Position numbers and translations under genes: made by a program | From: Amphiura filiformis | Taxonomy: Eukaryota; Echinodermata; Ophiuroidea; Amphilepidida; Amphiuridae | Reading direction: 5' to 3' | Assembly: GCF_039555335.1 (NCBI RefSeq) | Contig: NC_092642.1 | Span: forward strand, 15,343,208-15,407,207 | DNA: 64,000 bases | Shown here: positions 1 to 11,500 of the stretch, in pieces | How positions within the stretch are numbered: the first letter of the stretch is position 1 | Layout of the letters: the number at the start of each line of letters is the position of its first letter | Notes under the pieces: generated by a model | Databases searched by the model: none | The model's input: only the letters and a program-made list of their open reading frames with translations | What the model was told of the DNA's origin: nothing

Positions 1-862
1 GATCATTTTGGTTGTGGTTCCGATGTCAGACTTTGCCAGCAAGTACAATACAACATGGTTTACTTGAGATGTGTGTGGAGTTTGCCGTTGTAGTGTGATG
101 TCAAAATTGATCGTTGCCATGTCAACTGGTTCATGCTTTCTGTTCAGAACCATAATCAAAATGATCACAACACATAACAGGTGTGCAACTGCAAACTAAG
201 CTTGAATCGATACGTAAGGTATATATAACATATTGACTACGACAGGGAATAGGTCAACCAATTGAATATTATCACACACGCACATCCCCCTTCTTGTTAA
301 TACCTCCAAACAAGGACCTCATTCTGCATATGATTAAATGCTATCTAACCGAGGACTCACACACACTGTGGACCTCACACCAGACAACTTACTATCCAAC
401 CCTGACACGTCCTATACCCCCTATAGTGGAACTATCTTATATGCATTTTTGCATCATTTACATTGTTCTGGTCATAGTAAGAAACCGAGGGCGTCCTCGA
501 TCGGAGGTGTGTCCTCGGTTGTATGGTGTGTATCCATATTTAGGTCTTCATTTAGAGGTATTTACAAATGCACAACACATCATGCTCAATTCATGACAAA
601 TAAATCTTGAACAATTTATGTTGTTGGCACAGTCACAGACCTTTGCAAAGAGGACTTTATGGAAAGCACAGATTATGAAAGACCATCAAAACACATTCAA
701 CCAATAACATTCTGGCGATTTGAACACATGTTGATCATGCAGTGGACTCCGCATTCAATACGCTGCATAAAGTGAGAGTAATGTGATTGATGTGAACAAT
801 CCTACCATACCACGCATTCATCAAACGCGCGTTGGTGCCAGTGTGTGATTAGTTGGGGTGTT
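1..862. other. intergenic, nothing recognised
   Basis: AT-rich sequence. Two overlapping frames around 294-610 have no recognisable family and no splice context, so I do not call them genes. Confidence 0.5.
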
Positions 863-870
863 TTTGTCTC

Positions 871-1165
871 CAGGCCTTGAAATAAGCAGACTGGAACCAG
901 GAGCAATGTGTTTTTGAACATTGCTCCTGGTTCACTGTGATTTTACAAGAACCAGGAGCAATTTCTGAAGAAATAGGAGCAATTTTCAAATAGTAATCCT
1001 TTTCTGCATACAATACCAGCACTACTGCATAAGTGCAAAACTGGAACCAGGAGCAATTTGTTTTTAAAATTGCTCCTGGTTCATGTGAATTTTACAAGGA
1101 CCAGGAGCAATTGGTGGCTTTACGAGAGCAAATTTGCTCCCTGCGCCCGCTTATTTCAAGGCTTG
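871..1165. mobile_element. hAT-type MITE, 295 bp
   Basis: The ends are imperfect inverted repeats, CAGGCCTTGAAATAAGC on the left and the complement of CAAGCCTTGAAATAAGC on the right. They are flanked by a perfect 8-bp duplication, TTTGTCTC, at 863-870 and 1166-1173. An 8-bp duplication and CA..TG termini fit the hAT superfamily. The interior holds two inverted pairs of an 'ACCAGGAGCAAT' motif (891-931 and 1041-1082), so it folds strongly. No coding capacity. Confidence 0.85.
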
Positions 1166-1173
1166 TTTGTCTC

Positions 1174-2500
1174 ACAGGGAGACTTACAAACTCTCACAGG
1201 ACATTTCTGAACTAATTTCGGATGAGTTGTGAGCAGGTACTGAGTTAAAGGCCTATTGGGAATTACTGACTGATTTTGGCTGTTTATTAATATCAGCTTT
1301 TTTAAAACCAACCTTGATGAATCCCAACTATATATGTCATTGTAATATTTCATGTTTAAATATAACTAAGCTATATATATAAATTGATTGCCAGAGCTGC
1401 AGACTCAACACTTGATTGAGTTGTTTACATTTAAAGCTACATGGTGTGAAATTTACTAGAATAAATGTTTTTTGTGTCTTAATTTTTCTGAATCTCAACA
1501 CAGAGGTGCTAAGAGTGACCATGCTCAGTGTTATTTTTACACCCTGGATGTTTAAAAACTGGGTTTCCTGATAAATGGAGAACTTCTGGTGCACAATAGA
1601 ATAGAAGGAAATCAAAATTTAAAGAGGATAGTGTGATTTCATCGCATTCTATTTCCAAACTGAACGAAGACCTTGACCCTTACTCCCCACCAGGGTCTTA
1701 GCTAGGTTTTGACAAGTGCCTTTCATTTTCACCAAAACTGCCAGTCCAAAATTTGACCCTGAAAACATGAACCAAAACTGAGGGTTCTTCAGAGTCTATG
1801 GTCAATTCAAGTACCCATTGCTATAGCCTTGATTTATTAGTCTGGTTTTGTTTTGAGTTCATAGAATTTATTGCAGCATTAATTTTAAAATTTGGCATCT
1901 GTCAGAGGCATTTATCATACCTGTCCCAGGAGCAAACTTCTTGTCCAAAATGACGGGTGGATGGGTGGCTAGCTAAGATCCTGTTCTGCACCTAAGGAGT
2001 TTGATACTCATATTTCAATCTCTTTTGATATGAGAGCTGCAGTGTAAAGTTTGCACAATACTCTGATTATGTAAATGAGTTAGCCCACTTACCACACATT
2101 TTGGTTTACAAAATGCAAACAAGACATCTTATGGGTTTAATGAGAAAATTAATATGGACTTTCCTTCGATACTAAGTCTCCATTTTGATTGGCATCTCCA
2201 TTTTGATGGACAAGGGGTAGGGTTGTCATGGTAACAAGGTGGTTGATGGGAGGCTTTCAAGCAAGCATCAGATGTAACAAGTGTGTGTATAATATAAGAA
2301 TGAAAGGAAAGATGGCTTGGTCTACTGGATTTCAACTAATTAGAACCCCAGGCCCTTAAGACGATTATGTCCAGGGACGCTTATTAAAGTTATGAAATGA
2401 AAGCAACAAATACGAATTCATACATAAACAATAAAAATGCAATGTATTCGAAGTGCAAATCAGCATTTTAAAAGGTAATTTATTTGGCCATTTCATAGAA
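1174..2500. other. intergenic, nothing recognised
   Basis: No supported exon, RNA gene or repeat boundary seen. Short open frames here lack family signatures. Confidence 0.4.
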
Positions 2501-2883
2501 TTAAAGACCCATTCAGTGATCCCAGCGCAAGTGTTAAAAAATTAAAATTGTTTATAAATTGCTAAAAAGTGAAGGATAAGTCATTCAAATTGTCATTTGG
2601 TATTTTTGAAATGACAAAGTTGGCAAAAAAAAAACGAAGAAAACAGCAGTAGTACTGACGAAATTGAAGCCCCATTCAAATACATGTAGCTAATTTAGAT
2701 ACTGTCAGTATCTAAATTACAGATTTAATGTAAAATGTCTTATTTTGTCTTAAATACACAGCTTTCGGCTGAACCACTGCAGGCTATGTTAGTACATCTA
2801 TGACAATGACAAAGGTACCAAAATCTGAATTTTGATGATTTTTACGATCGTCCGGATGAGCAAATCACAGAATGGGCCTTTAA
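2501..2883. mobile_element. TTAA-flanked MITE, copy 1
   Basis: Begins TTAAAGACCCATTC and ends with the complement, GAATGGGCCTTTAA. The interior matches a second copy at 19443-19923, including a shared 'GATCCCAGCG' start and 'GACAATGACAAAGGTA' end segment. A TTAA target with short inverted ends is typical of piggyBac-like or Kolobok-like non-autonomous elements; which of these cannot be told from the ends. Confidence 0.7.
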
Positions 2884-3378
2884 GTTGTACAGGTGAACAG
2901 GGCGTAAAAGCGAGGGACAAAGGTTCAGGGTGCACTGATTGGTTAATCAGCATAATTATGCCAATTTGATCAGTTTGCTTTCAAATATTGAGTATCTTTT
3001 GGAAATTTGTTGTTATTTCTTTCAAATTACTGGGCATTACAAGATATGATTCTTGGAATATTAGGAGCCAATTTTAAATCATTTGCACCATGGTATAAGT
3101 TCGTTGTTCAAAAACGGGACCTTTTGGGCCTGCTTTTAATGCTGTCCTGCAGCAACAATGTCCATGTAAGCAAGACCTTTTGAGGGTAAATATGCAGATA
3201 TCAGAAACCAAAATATATTTTGCCAAATTGCAGCGTCTCAGACGTAAGAAATCTGCACTGCAAAATTATATGTGAATAGAAATGTCCATAATAGATTTCA
3301 TAAAAAAAATTCCTTGGAGATACCTTCCCCTCCCCCTCCCCCCACTTTCATTTCCTTATAGATAGCCAACTCACAACT
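2884..3378. other. intergenic, nothing recognised
   Basis: Contains a short C-rich tract near 3326-3345 and no gene signal. Confidence 0.4.
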
Positions 3379-3380
3379 TA

Positions 3381-3634
3381 CCGTATGCGTACCATTAACT
3401 GCCCATGCCCCTATAAGTGCCCACCCAGTAATTTTACAATTAGCAAACTGATATTAGTTAATTAACTGCCCATGCAAATCTGAGTCATGGTCTGAAACAT
3501 GACACACTGATGATAATGAAAGATGAATATTTTGGGCCTTTTTTACATCTTGTTGGCCAAAGCAATGTAAAAAATAAGCGCCCACCCAAAATAATTTTGT
3601 TAAGCACCCTGGATGGTTAATGGAACGAATACGG
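3381..3634. mobile_element. TA-flanked MITE, 254 bp
   Basis: Left end CCGTATGCGTACCATTAAC and right end GGTTAATGGAACGAATACGG are inverted repeats bounded by TA dinucleotides at 3379-3380 and 3635-3636. This is the target-site pattern of Tc1/mariner-type elements. 'TAACTGCCCATGC' and 'AGCGCCCACCC' motifs recur inside. No ORF. Confidence 0.7.
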
Positions 3635-3636
3635 TA

Positions 3637-6481
3637 CTTTATTTTTTAATCATTCTCCTGTGGAAATTACATTGTATGCAAGTTAATTATACAAGCTTAT
3701 TCGTATGTGTGTGTATGTTAATGTTGTGACTGCACTTGAAAACCAGCATAATTGTTCATCGATCTTCTTTAAACAAAAATGCACATTAGGTATACAATTT
3801 GCCCAGCTCTTATTAGTGGAACCATGTATTAAAATTTGCATATGTAAAACATTTGCATAATATATGTACGGTAATCCTTAAGGTGATTTATTATTAAGCT
3901 AAAATAAAATAATAATTCAAATCACTTGATAATTATGAGGTATACGATATCATTGTGAATACAGCATACTGATGAATACAAGGTAATTACAAACCGTCCG
4001 TGTCCACACACCCTTGTATTATATTAACTACAGAGGGACAATGTTATCAAAATATATACAATACAAATGGTTTACTCACAGACTACTACAGACCAATTGC
4101 AACCAAAGTCCCTGGGTTTTGTATGCTGTGAATTTATGCATATTCATGAAGGCTGATTGTTCTATCATGCCTTAAGGTTATTAATTATTTTAAACTGTTG
4201 TGATTTGGTAGTTCACAGCATCTTACGAATGGTAGTGAGCTTTGGCAAAAACTGCATTGCTCAATTCATAGCGAGCGTGTAGAAGAATTGAACTATCACA
4301 GATATACTTTTATAGGTGCTGCGGATCTTGAGTTACGTTGTAAAGAGGGCTGAAACAACAACACTTTTGTAAAACGTTCATAACTCATTAACAACAATAA
4401 ATTAAGCAAGTTTGCAACGTATACGATTTGTAGAACTAACTTTTGCAAAACATCAAGGTGTTAATTTTCAATAATATATTGATCTAGATAATAAAAATCG
4501 ATTTTTAGGTTGCTTCGACCAACAATACCTCGTCTACCCTTAATGTCTAACAATCACGCCATCGTTGTGTTCCTACGTGATAGAGCTTTGCGTTTTTAGC
4601 GAAAGACGTTTTAAAAAACGGTACATGCCTAGCGGTTACATTTCATGGAACAATCGGCTCTCATTATCGGTTGATGCCGAGACTTTGACTGGTTGCGATT
4701 GGTATGTTATCTTTTTTCGTCCTTGAGTTTACTATTGTCCACACTCATGCCAGGCAAATCACACAAGGCAGTAATTGACATGTTATATGGGGACGGTTTC
4801 TACTAATCTGGTATTAAGCAGTATGCGTACATTAAGACGATATGATTTGAACTTGATGCATACATTAACAGGTTCATTCATGTTTTGTTGTCGAATCCTC
4901 AATGTGAGGATGTGGTAAAGTGAATAAAATAATTATCATGGTTAATTTTATCCTCTGTGGTTGTGATTATTATAATTCTGTTTGTGTACACTGCACACAA
5001 AAGGGGTGTTATTTTTCATATGATGCGCCCAAGGCCAAAATCGCAGTGCATCTTGTGAAAATGTCAACATCAAAGCCCAATATGAATACAATACTGGAAC
5101 ATTCTACCTACTTGGTGTCCCTGTACGAAGAACCCCTTTCACTTTTCGTTTTTTGGATAAAATTGGGTCAAACAGAAAAACAATCTTGGCTTCAAGTTTG
5201 AGTGCTAGCAACATTTATTCTACAGTTCCTATTGAATTGCAGCATTATAATGCATGGCAAATGCCCTTCACCGTATGCTCAAAGTGTGCTCACTGAGCAC
5301 ACTTTGAGCATAGGGTGAAGGACATACTGCTCACACAGCAGTTTGATGACCTGAACACTGCACAGACCTAATGTACATAAGAACAGTTCCTATTATTAGC
5401 TCAATTTCATATCACATCATAATTATTTGATCAACTTTAATTGTACTATGATCTGATCATGCAATATGAAAAAAAATTATCTCTTTGAATTTACTTTTAA
5501 AACATTATCTTGTGCAAAGTTGTGTCTGTGATAAATTTGAATTGTGCTGTTCCAAAATATAACCCGTTGCCCACTGTTATTAAGGTGTAGACACATACTA
5601 TTACTTGATAACACAAGCTATCAAGAAATGTGCTGTTTCAAAATTGTAATATTTTTTCAGTAATTTTAAATGCATGTTCACAGATTATCTAGACTTACAC
5701 AGGACAAAAGGAAAATAAACTTGATGCTTTGGATTTTTACTTGCTGGTTTAAACATTTTACATTGTCAGTGATCGACTACAATAGTTTACCAGGGAGTGC
5801 AACTGTATCTGGAATTGCTGATAACAGGCAATGGGGCCCTAATCTGTATACAAAGATCAAAATTTTATTTTAAAGAGGCATTAAATGTTTTTCTGTGATT
5901 TTCAAAATAAACCAAACACAACAATACATCTGGTTTAGTCTACGTCTTGGATCATTTTACATTCACAGGTCAATATTTACGTGCAAGCATATTTCCTTAA
6001 TATAAATCTTGTACCAACTACCATTACATGTATTTTGGTGGTGTGGTTTTTTTTTAGCCTAACATGCTATGAAATGTTTGAAATTGCCATCAAAAATGAT
6101 TTGCTATTTGTGACTTATGAAGGTAATACTAATAGTGCTGCTTGAATAGCAGAACATAAAAGCAGCAGCATGGCCTGTTTGTTTTGATTATATATATCCT
6201 GACATTTCTTGACATATTCATTCACCAACGCATGGTGCTTCATTGCACCACTTGTTGACAATAAACATGCACACATCCCACAATGTGGTGAAGAAAACTG
6301 GGGTCTGCAGTTCAGTGTCAAACCAAATAGTGTCCCTTTAAGAATTGCAAGATAACTGATATACCAGGGTGATGTTCAAATCATTCATTATGTGTATTGG
6401 GCATAACTACATATCACTGCACTAGGCTATACCAGTTAAGTACAAACCACAGCGCATTGTCCATGCCTAAAGTAAGATAAC
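3637..6481. other. region upstream of the KCTD gene
   Basis: AT-rich DNA without a supported exon. It contains the hairpin at 5265-5321. The frame at 5670-5873 ends in a 'YNSLPGSATVSG' stretch that faintly recalls LINE reverse-transcriptase C-termini but is too short to call. Any 5' UTR or promoter of the KCTD gene must lie here; no TATA box or initiator could be chosen with confidence. Confidence 0.4.
5265..5321. repeat. near-perfect 57-bp hairpin
   Basis: CCTTCACC, then TATGCTCAAAGTGTGCTCA, is followed almost without a loop by its complement, ending GGGTGAAGG. Possibly the core of a very short foldback MITE; no target duplication was found. Confidence 0.7.
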
Positions 6482-7348
6482 ATGAGCTTCAGCCAACCCA
6501 GAGGCAACAAATCTCGCAAGACAATGGATACAAGCTCAGATGAAATCATCACCTTAAATGTTGGTGGGAAGATCTATACAACTTCAAGATCCACGCTGAC
6601 CAAACACTCCGAATCCATGCTGGCGAAAATGTTTGAAATTGAAGGTAATCTGCAACCATCTGCAAAAGATGCACAAGGCAACTTTGTGATTGACCGAGAT
6701 GGCGACCTTTTCCGCTATGTCCTTGCTTTCCTGAGATCAACCAAACTTGTTCTTCCTGAGAACTTTCAAGAACTGGATATGCTGCATGAGGAAGCAGAAT
6801 TCTACCAGATTCCTGATCTTATTCAAGCTTTAAAAGACCATCAAAAGTCTGAAGATGAGTCTGAAGATGAGCCAGAACAGAAATTGAACCTGGAAAAAAC
6901 TGAGAAACCATCAACGGAAGTATTCATGTTAAATGTTGGAGGTACCATCTTTCCTATTCATGGTAAATACCTAATACCTTCTGCAAAAACTAACCGTTAC
7001 AGCAGTGATTTATACGATTCTATTCGTTCTCGAAGATCATATCCGGATGGCTTCCTGGTCCTGGGCAACCTGTGGAAAATGTTGCCCAATGTTCAACAAG
7101 ATCAAGAGAGAAACTACATCATAGATAGTGACCCACGGTTCTTTCGCTACATTCTCAACTTCGTTCGTACCAGGAGATTCCATTTACCCAAGGATTTCAG
7201 CGAGTTCCACCAACTTCAAGCCGAGATGGACAACCTAAAGATGGACATGAATTTGATGAAGATTTTGAACTCTCAGATACAACAAGGTTATTCTCTTATA
7301 GGACCTGGAACCTCACGTTTTACAGCATATTGGCCAAACATTGTGTGA
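6482..7348 (+). CDS. KCTD-like protein with two BTB/T1 domains
   Basis: A single-exon frame of 288 residues. Residues about 21-115 form a clear potassium-channel tetramerisation (T1/BTB) domain of the KCTD type: 'ITLNVGGKIYTTSRSTLTK', then 'GNFVIDRDGDLFRYVLAFLR' and 'EAEFYQIPDLIQAL'. This resembles the KCTD6/KCTD21 T1 domain. An acidic linker (DESEDEPEQ) leads to a second, more divergent T1 domain at about 147-250 (LNVGGTIFPIHGKYL; YIIDSDPRFFRYILNFVRTR), which has an extra loop. KCTD proteins commonly act as oligomeric adaptors, many for Cullin-3 ubiquitin ligases; that role here is inference. No transmembrane segment, so it is not a channel. The start at 6482 is the first in-frame ATG; a second Met lies at residue 15. 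An AATAAA at 7637-7642 may be the polyadenylation signal. Confidence 0.88.
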   Translation: MSFSQPRGNKSRKTMDTSSDEIITLNVGGKIYTTSRSTLTKHSESMLAKMFEIEGNLQPSAKDAQGNFVIDRDGDLFRYVLAFLRSTKLVLPENFQELDMLHEEAEFYQIPDLIQALKDHQKSEDESEDEPEQKLNLEKTEKPSTEVFMLNVGGTIFPIHGKYLIPSAKTNRYSSDLYDSIRSRRSYPDGFLVLGNLWKMLPNVQQDQERNYIIDSDPRFFRYILNFVRTRRFHLPKDFSEFHQLQAEMDNLKMDMNLMKILNSQIQQGYSLIGPGTSRFTAYWPNIV

Positions 7349-7410
7349 TTATTATGGATTCAGCAACAACCAGATGATGAACTTTCAAGTTTGAACAATT
7401 GAAACTTAAA

Positions 7411-7582
7411 GCTGTGGTTTCTGAGTTTTAATGTGAGTAACAGCTATCAAGGATGTTTTAATTCTGATCATTTTAAGCTGACATAATGAGGTAATTGCTG
7501 TGGTTTCTGATTTTTAATGTGAGTAACAGCTATCAAGGATGTTTTAATTCTGATCATTTTAAGCTGACATAATGAGGTAATA
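7411..7582. repeat. 86-bp tandem duplication in KCTD 3' UTR
   Basis: Two head-to-tail copies (7411-7496 and 7497-7582) that are almost identical, beginning GCTGTGGTTTCTGA. They lie 60 bp after the KCTD stop codon and before AATAAA at 7637, so probably in the 3' UTR. The near identity implies a recent duplication or an assembly artefact. Confidence 0.9.
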
Positions 7583-8785
7583 ATGAAAGAATACCACTTG
7601 GCCACTATAACTGTGCAGCTCTATGGGGAATTGGCGAATAAAACCAGGGATCCCCAGTTTTCATCAAAACTCTTAAATTTGACTGTAATTAAACCTGGTA
7701 ATTAAAGCATGACTGGAGAGGTTCATCATGTCTGTTGATTAAAGACCAAAGGAAAAATTTTAAGTTTTTCTGCTGGCAGTTCACGGGCACGATCCTGGAA
7801 CCTTTACGTGCACAGGGTTTAACTCTTTTCGTACATGGGACCAACAGCTTTACGTCAGCTCTGAACCATGAGACGTCGCACACACATTACCTATATCTGC
7901 ACGTGCTAAGCAGTGTATGGGGATGAGAAGAAATTCTACAATTTTATTCAGTGAAGTAACTGATCACAATTGTAGGATTTCCAACCTTAGAAACATTTTG
8001 GGAGAGGAAGAGAATTCATTCCTAAGGCAAGCCCAAGGCTCGAACCCTTGTTGATCGTATTCTCCAGGCTGACAGCGCAACACCCCTATTCCTGGGAATG
8101 ATTAACATATGTGACCAGCTCCAACAAAACCCGGAACAAATCGCCAGGCACGTTTTTGAGTTATAGGCTTTTAAAGATGACATTCCCATAAAAAAATCAA
8201 ATTTTGGAATTCTTAATTTCATGGTATTTGACCTTGGGACTTAGCGGACTTTCAAATCCTTGAAAGTATTTATTAAAAAGAGGTTTATTTAATCAATAAT
8301 TGACTGTTGAACTATGATAATCCCTATTTAATCCTGTGTAAAGCAGGAAACTAATTAGCCCATTACTTAGAATAACAATTTGACAAAATTATCAAGGTAT
8401 TATTTACAAAATTATCCATATCTTGAAAAGTATTGATGCTATGTATATAATTTTGGTATCATTTTGAAGCTTATTGTCCCGTGCTTACATTTTTAGTCAA
8501 ATCATGAAATGTAAAAAATGCGACTTGTTCATGGTTTTGTCAGAATGGGTCACATATTCATCCTAATTCAAGTCTTCTTTTTGTAGGGCGAGACACTTAT
8601 TAAAATGATGGCGTAAAAGTCCAAATCAGGAATTTATAAACATTACATTAGGATGAGACGTGATACTGTAACCAACTCAAAACAGTAAGTCGAGATGAAC
8701 AGTTTGATATTTAATTTTTAATTTATCTATCTACTTGGATGATTCAGAATATTCACAAATATATTACAAAAAGTGTACATCTGTA
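7583..8785. other. intergenic, nothing recognised
   Basis: Apart from the AATAAA at 7637 there is no supported feature. Antiparallel open frames at 7689-7926 shadow one another and have no family signature. Confidence 0.4.
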
Positions 8786-8793
8786 ATCCAAAT

Positions 8794-8962
8794 CAGGACC
8801 GTAGCAAGCGGGGCGGCCGGGGATGCCATGGCCGCCCCACTTTTTGAGAAAGTTGTTATGTTTTTCTTTATATCTTGATTCCATTATGGGCATATATTTG
8901 TATGTTGGCCGCCCCACATTTGTGATGGCCGCCCCACATTTTTCGACCTTGCTACGGCCTTG
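8794..8962. mobile_element. hAT-type MITE, 169 bp
   Basis: Perfect 8-bp duplication ATCCAAAT at 8786-8793 and 8963-8970. Termini are CAGGACCGTAGCAAG and the complement of CAAGGCCGTAGCAAG. The interior repeats 'GGCCGCCCCAC' three times. Non-coding. Confidence 0.85.
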
Positions 8963-8981
8963 ATCCAAATGATCATAATCC

Positions 8982-9132
8982 TAAAGTAATATTCAGACTT
9001 CCTTTGACAGCATAACCATCGCGTATACGCACGCGACGTCAAGCGCGTGCATTGGACCTTGTGCAAAATAATACGCGCTGGACGGCTAGCAGTACGCTTA
9101 ATGTTGTAAAAGGAAATCTGAATATTACTTTA
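8982..9132. mobile_element. palindromic MITE, 151 bp
   Basis: 24-bp inverted ends: TAAAGTAATATTCAGACTTC at 8982 pairs with the segment 9109-9132. The interior is CpG-rich (CGCGTATACGCACGCGACG). Only 12 bp separate it from the target duplication of the preceding hAT MITE. Confidence 0.65.
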
Positions 9133-9281
9133 AGCCAGTTTTGATGGCAATTTTAGTGAGCCATAATTTAGTTGAACATGTGCATTGCAAATAGGACATT
9201 TTAGATGACATGTTTAAAATGAGAAAATTCTGTAGCAGAGAATAAGAAGGTGAGCACTACTTAGGTTGAATACAGTTACAA

Positions 9282-10391
9282 CTAGAGCTACTGTGCTTCA
9301 AGAAGCACAAATATCAGGTGGCAGCTGATATAGTTGATGATATTAAATGTTGAAATGCTAAAAATGGAAGGATAGTTTTTGTTTATTTTGTTTATAGAGG
9401 TCATTTCCCCCCGAGTTACAGCCCAATGGGAGCAACTTAAAAATTGACCTCATATGACCTTTACGGTTTCATATGACTTTTACGGTTAGTCCTAAAGTGT
9501 CAGGGATCATTTTCTGCAAGTTACAGCTCAATCAGAGCAACTTCAAATTTGACCTGACTTTTGACCTCGGATTACCTTTGCAGTTTCATACTCCTGAAGT
9601 GTCAGGGATTGTTTTTCCTGAGTTACAGGCCAATCACAGCAACTTTAAATTTGACCTGGCCTTTGACCTCAAATGACCTTTGCCGTTTTATACTCATGAA
9701 GTGTCAATGATTGTTTTTTCTGAGTAACAGGCCGATCAAGTTACAGCTCGATTGGAGCAACTTTAAATTTGACCTGACCTTTGACCTCAGTTGACCATTG
9801 CCGCTTCATACTCCCCAAGTGCTAGGAAATGTTATCCTCGAGTTACAGCCCAATTGGAGCAACTTCAAATTTGACCTGACCTTTAACCTTGGATGACCTG
9901 TGCAGGTTTATTGTGTCATGGATCATTTTCCCCCAAGTTACCGACCAATAGGGGCAACTTTAAATATGACCTGACCTTTGACCTCAGATGACCTTTGCGG
10001 TTTCATACTCCCCAAGTGCCAGGGATTGTTTTCCCAAAGTTACAGTTACCTGACCTTTGACCTGGGCAAAGTTTCGATTTTCACTAAATTACTCCTAATA
10101 TCCGCTATATGACCTTTGACCCCTATCTGTGTACAACTTATATCAAGCTTGGGTCAGCGGTTCTTATGGCCACGTTTGGTCGAAATTAAGTTAAGCGCCT
10201 TGCACTAGTAGCATAACTGTGTACAACTTAGAAGGAGCTTGGGTCAGTGCTTCTTGTGGCCAAGTTTGGTCGAGATTGATGCAAGCGTCTGGCACTAGTA
10301 GCATTTTAAAATATGGTTTGACGAAAGAATCAGAAGAGGCCGAAGCAGATTTCAGTGTGTGGCATTTCATGCCACCTGATATAATTCTAGA
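9282..10391 (-). mobile_element. Helentron/HINE-like element with central minisatellite
   Basis: Read on the minus strand, the element ends in a stem-loop (9292-9309, TGTGCTTC..GAAGCACA) followed by GTAGCTCTAG and a host T. A 13-bp subterminal repeat just inside the stem-loop (9311-9323, ATATCAGGTGGCA) is inverted at the other end (10370-10382). Subterminal inverted repeats, a 3' stem-loop, a CTAG-type end and internal tandem repeats are the layout known for HINE/DINE-1 elements, the non-autonomous relatives of Helentrons. The same end is found at 14670. No Rep/helicase ORF. The exact outer boundary near 10391 is uncertain. Confidence 0.6.
9405..10085. repeat. AGGTCA-rich tandem repeat, about 100-118 bp period
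   Basis: Six to seven degenerate units, each with 'GAGTTACAGCCCAATNGGAGCAACTT' (abridged consensus), then 'TTTGACCTGACCTTTGACCTC' (one variable base) and 'TCATACTCC.AAGTGTCAGGGAT'. Unit starts lie near 9413, 9519, 9620, 9738, 9839, 9935 and 10037. Each unit carries several TGACCT hexamers, including TGACCTTTGACCT, the complement of a direct-repeat-1 nuclear-receptor site. A second two-unit repeat follows at about 10125-10300 (GTGTACAACTTA...CACTAGTAGCAT). Confidence 0.85.
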
Positions 10392-10534
10392 ATAGATATA
10401 GCGGCCTGATGCATTTGCATCAATTAGGGTTTTTTTACAATGAATTTACACCATTACATTGGTATATTTTGAATAAGTTTATACCAGATGGAATTCTAAC
10501 AATAATATCAGAGAAAAGTGATTCAAACATTTGG

Positions 10535-10757
10535 GTAATTGGATTTAAACTTCTCACCACACAACAGAATCAAACTGTATACCTACTATATACAAATCTT
10601 CTGCTCTTCCCCAGCTGACTCATTTATAGCTCAGCTGGTTGAGCATTGGACTGGTAAACCGAAGGTCCCAGGTTCAAATCCTGGATGGGTTGGTCAGTGA
10701 AAATGTTTTCACTGGCTATCATTTATGTTGTGTGGTTAAAAGTTTAAATCCAATTAT
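10535..10757. mobile_element. 31-bp inverted repeats enclosing a tRNA-like segment
   Basis: The segment 10535-10565 (AATTGGATTTAAACTT..CCACACAAC) is repeated in inverse orientation at 10727-10757 with only a few mismatches. The 223-bp unit between contains the tRNA-like sequence at 10620-10693 and a small hairpin (TCAGTGAAAATGTTTTCACTG). It is either a MITE that acquired a tRNA sequence or a tRNA-derived SINE inserted into a foldback element. No target duplication was identified. Confidence 0.6.
10620..10693 (+). pseudogene. tRNA-Thr(GGT)-like sequence, degenerate
   Basis: The A box (TAGCTCAGCTGG, 10627-10638) and B box (GGTTCAAATCC, 10671-10681) are intact, and the D and T arms pair. The anticodon loop CTGGTAA gives a GGT anticodon with one mismatch in the stem. 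The acceptor arm does not pair (TCATTTA against ATGGGTT), so a functional tRNA is unlikely. The promoter boxes could still drive Pol III transcription, as in SINEs. Confidence 0.65.
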
Positions 10758-10925
10758 ATATCAGACATAATTTAAACAGGCGATTCATATTGGACTATTG
10801 GTTGCTTCTGAAATAATCCAAGAAGGCTACCATTGCAATGTTACTGTACCCTTCCACCTGATTCTGGTTGCTTTATTTCCAAAAGTCTATTGCCAGTCAG
10901 ACACTACCAGATTCCTATTGCAGCC

Positions 10926-11111
10926 GCCTGCACAGCAGCACAGGTACACCGTCATCAAGGTACTTGGCTGGTACTGTGCAGTACCAGTGTTGTACCAGTG
11001 CAGTACCACTTCTGGTGAGTTTTATGCAGTAGCAGCATTGTTTGTGTACTGTGTAGGCACTCTCTGTATGTACCAGTCAGGTACCTTGGTGACGGTGTAC
11101 CTGTGCAGGCG
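10926..11111. mobile_element. palindromic MITE with GTACC-rich arms
   Basis: Outer segments CGCCTGCACAG...GGTACACCGTCATCAAGGTAC on the left and GTACCTTGGTGACGGTGTAC...GTGCAGGCG on the right are inverted copies. Further GTACCAG/CTGGTAC pairs lie between them. Non-coding. Confidence 0.6.
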
Positions 11112-11500
11112 ACCATATTAAGAATCTTGCCATGCATGTCAAGACCCAAGGATAAAAGGAGTTGTGTATGACTCTACATATACATGTAGAAAGTTGTGAG
11201 TTGGACTCTTCAAGCATTTAGTCATCATCATATTTGCCATTTTGTCTTCATACAATCAGCATGAAGAGACACAAGAACTTGTATGTATTCTGCTATTGTA
11301 GACCCAAGAGAATGGCACTGTACAAATTGGGTAGTCTTTTGAATAAGCCAGATTTTCACTTAACTCAAATAGTGCCCTTTCGTGTACCATGTCACCAGAG
11401 CTCATGCAAACACTTTTTAATCAACTTTATTGCCATCCAGATTGGACTATTTGCTGTGTGGATCACCAGCATTTCTACATAAGGTTGTTAAACATGAGTA

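Noticed and set aside
294-610. Two overlapping 90-100 codon frames
   Set aside because: No domain or homology signal and they overlap in different frames.
10620-10693. Functional tRNA-Thr gene
   Set aside because: The acceptor stem does not pair and the anticodon stem has a mismatch; it lies inside a repeat.
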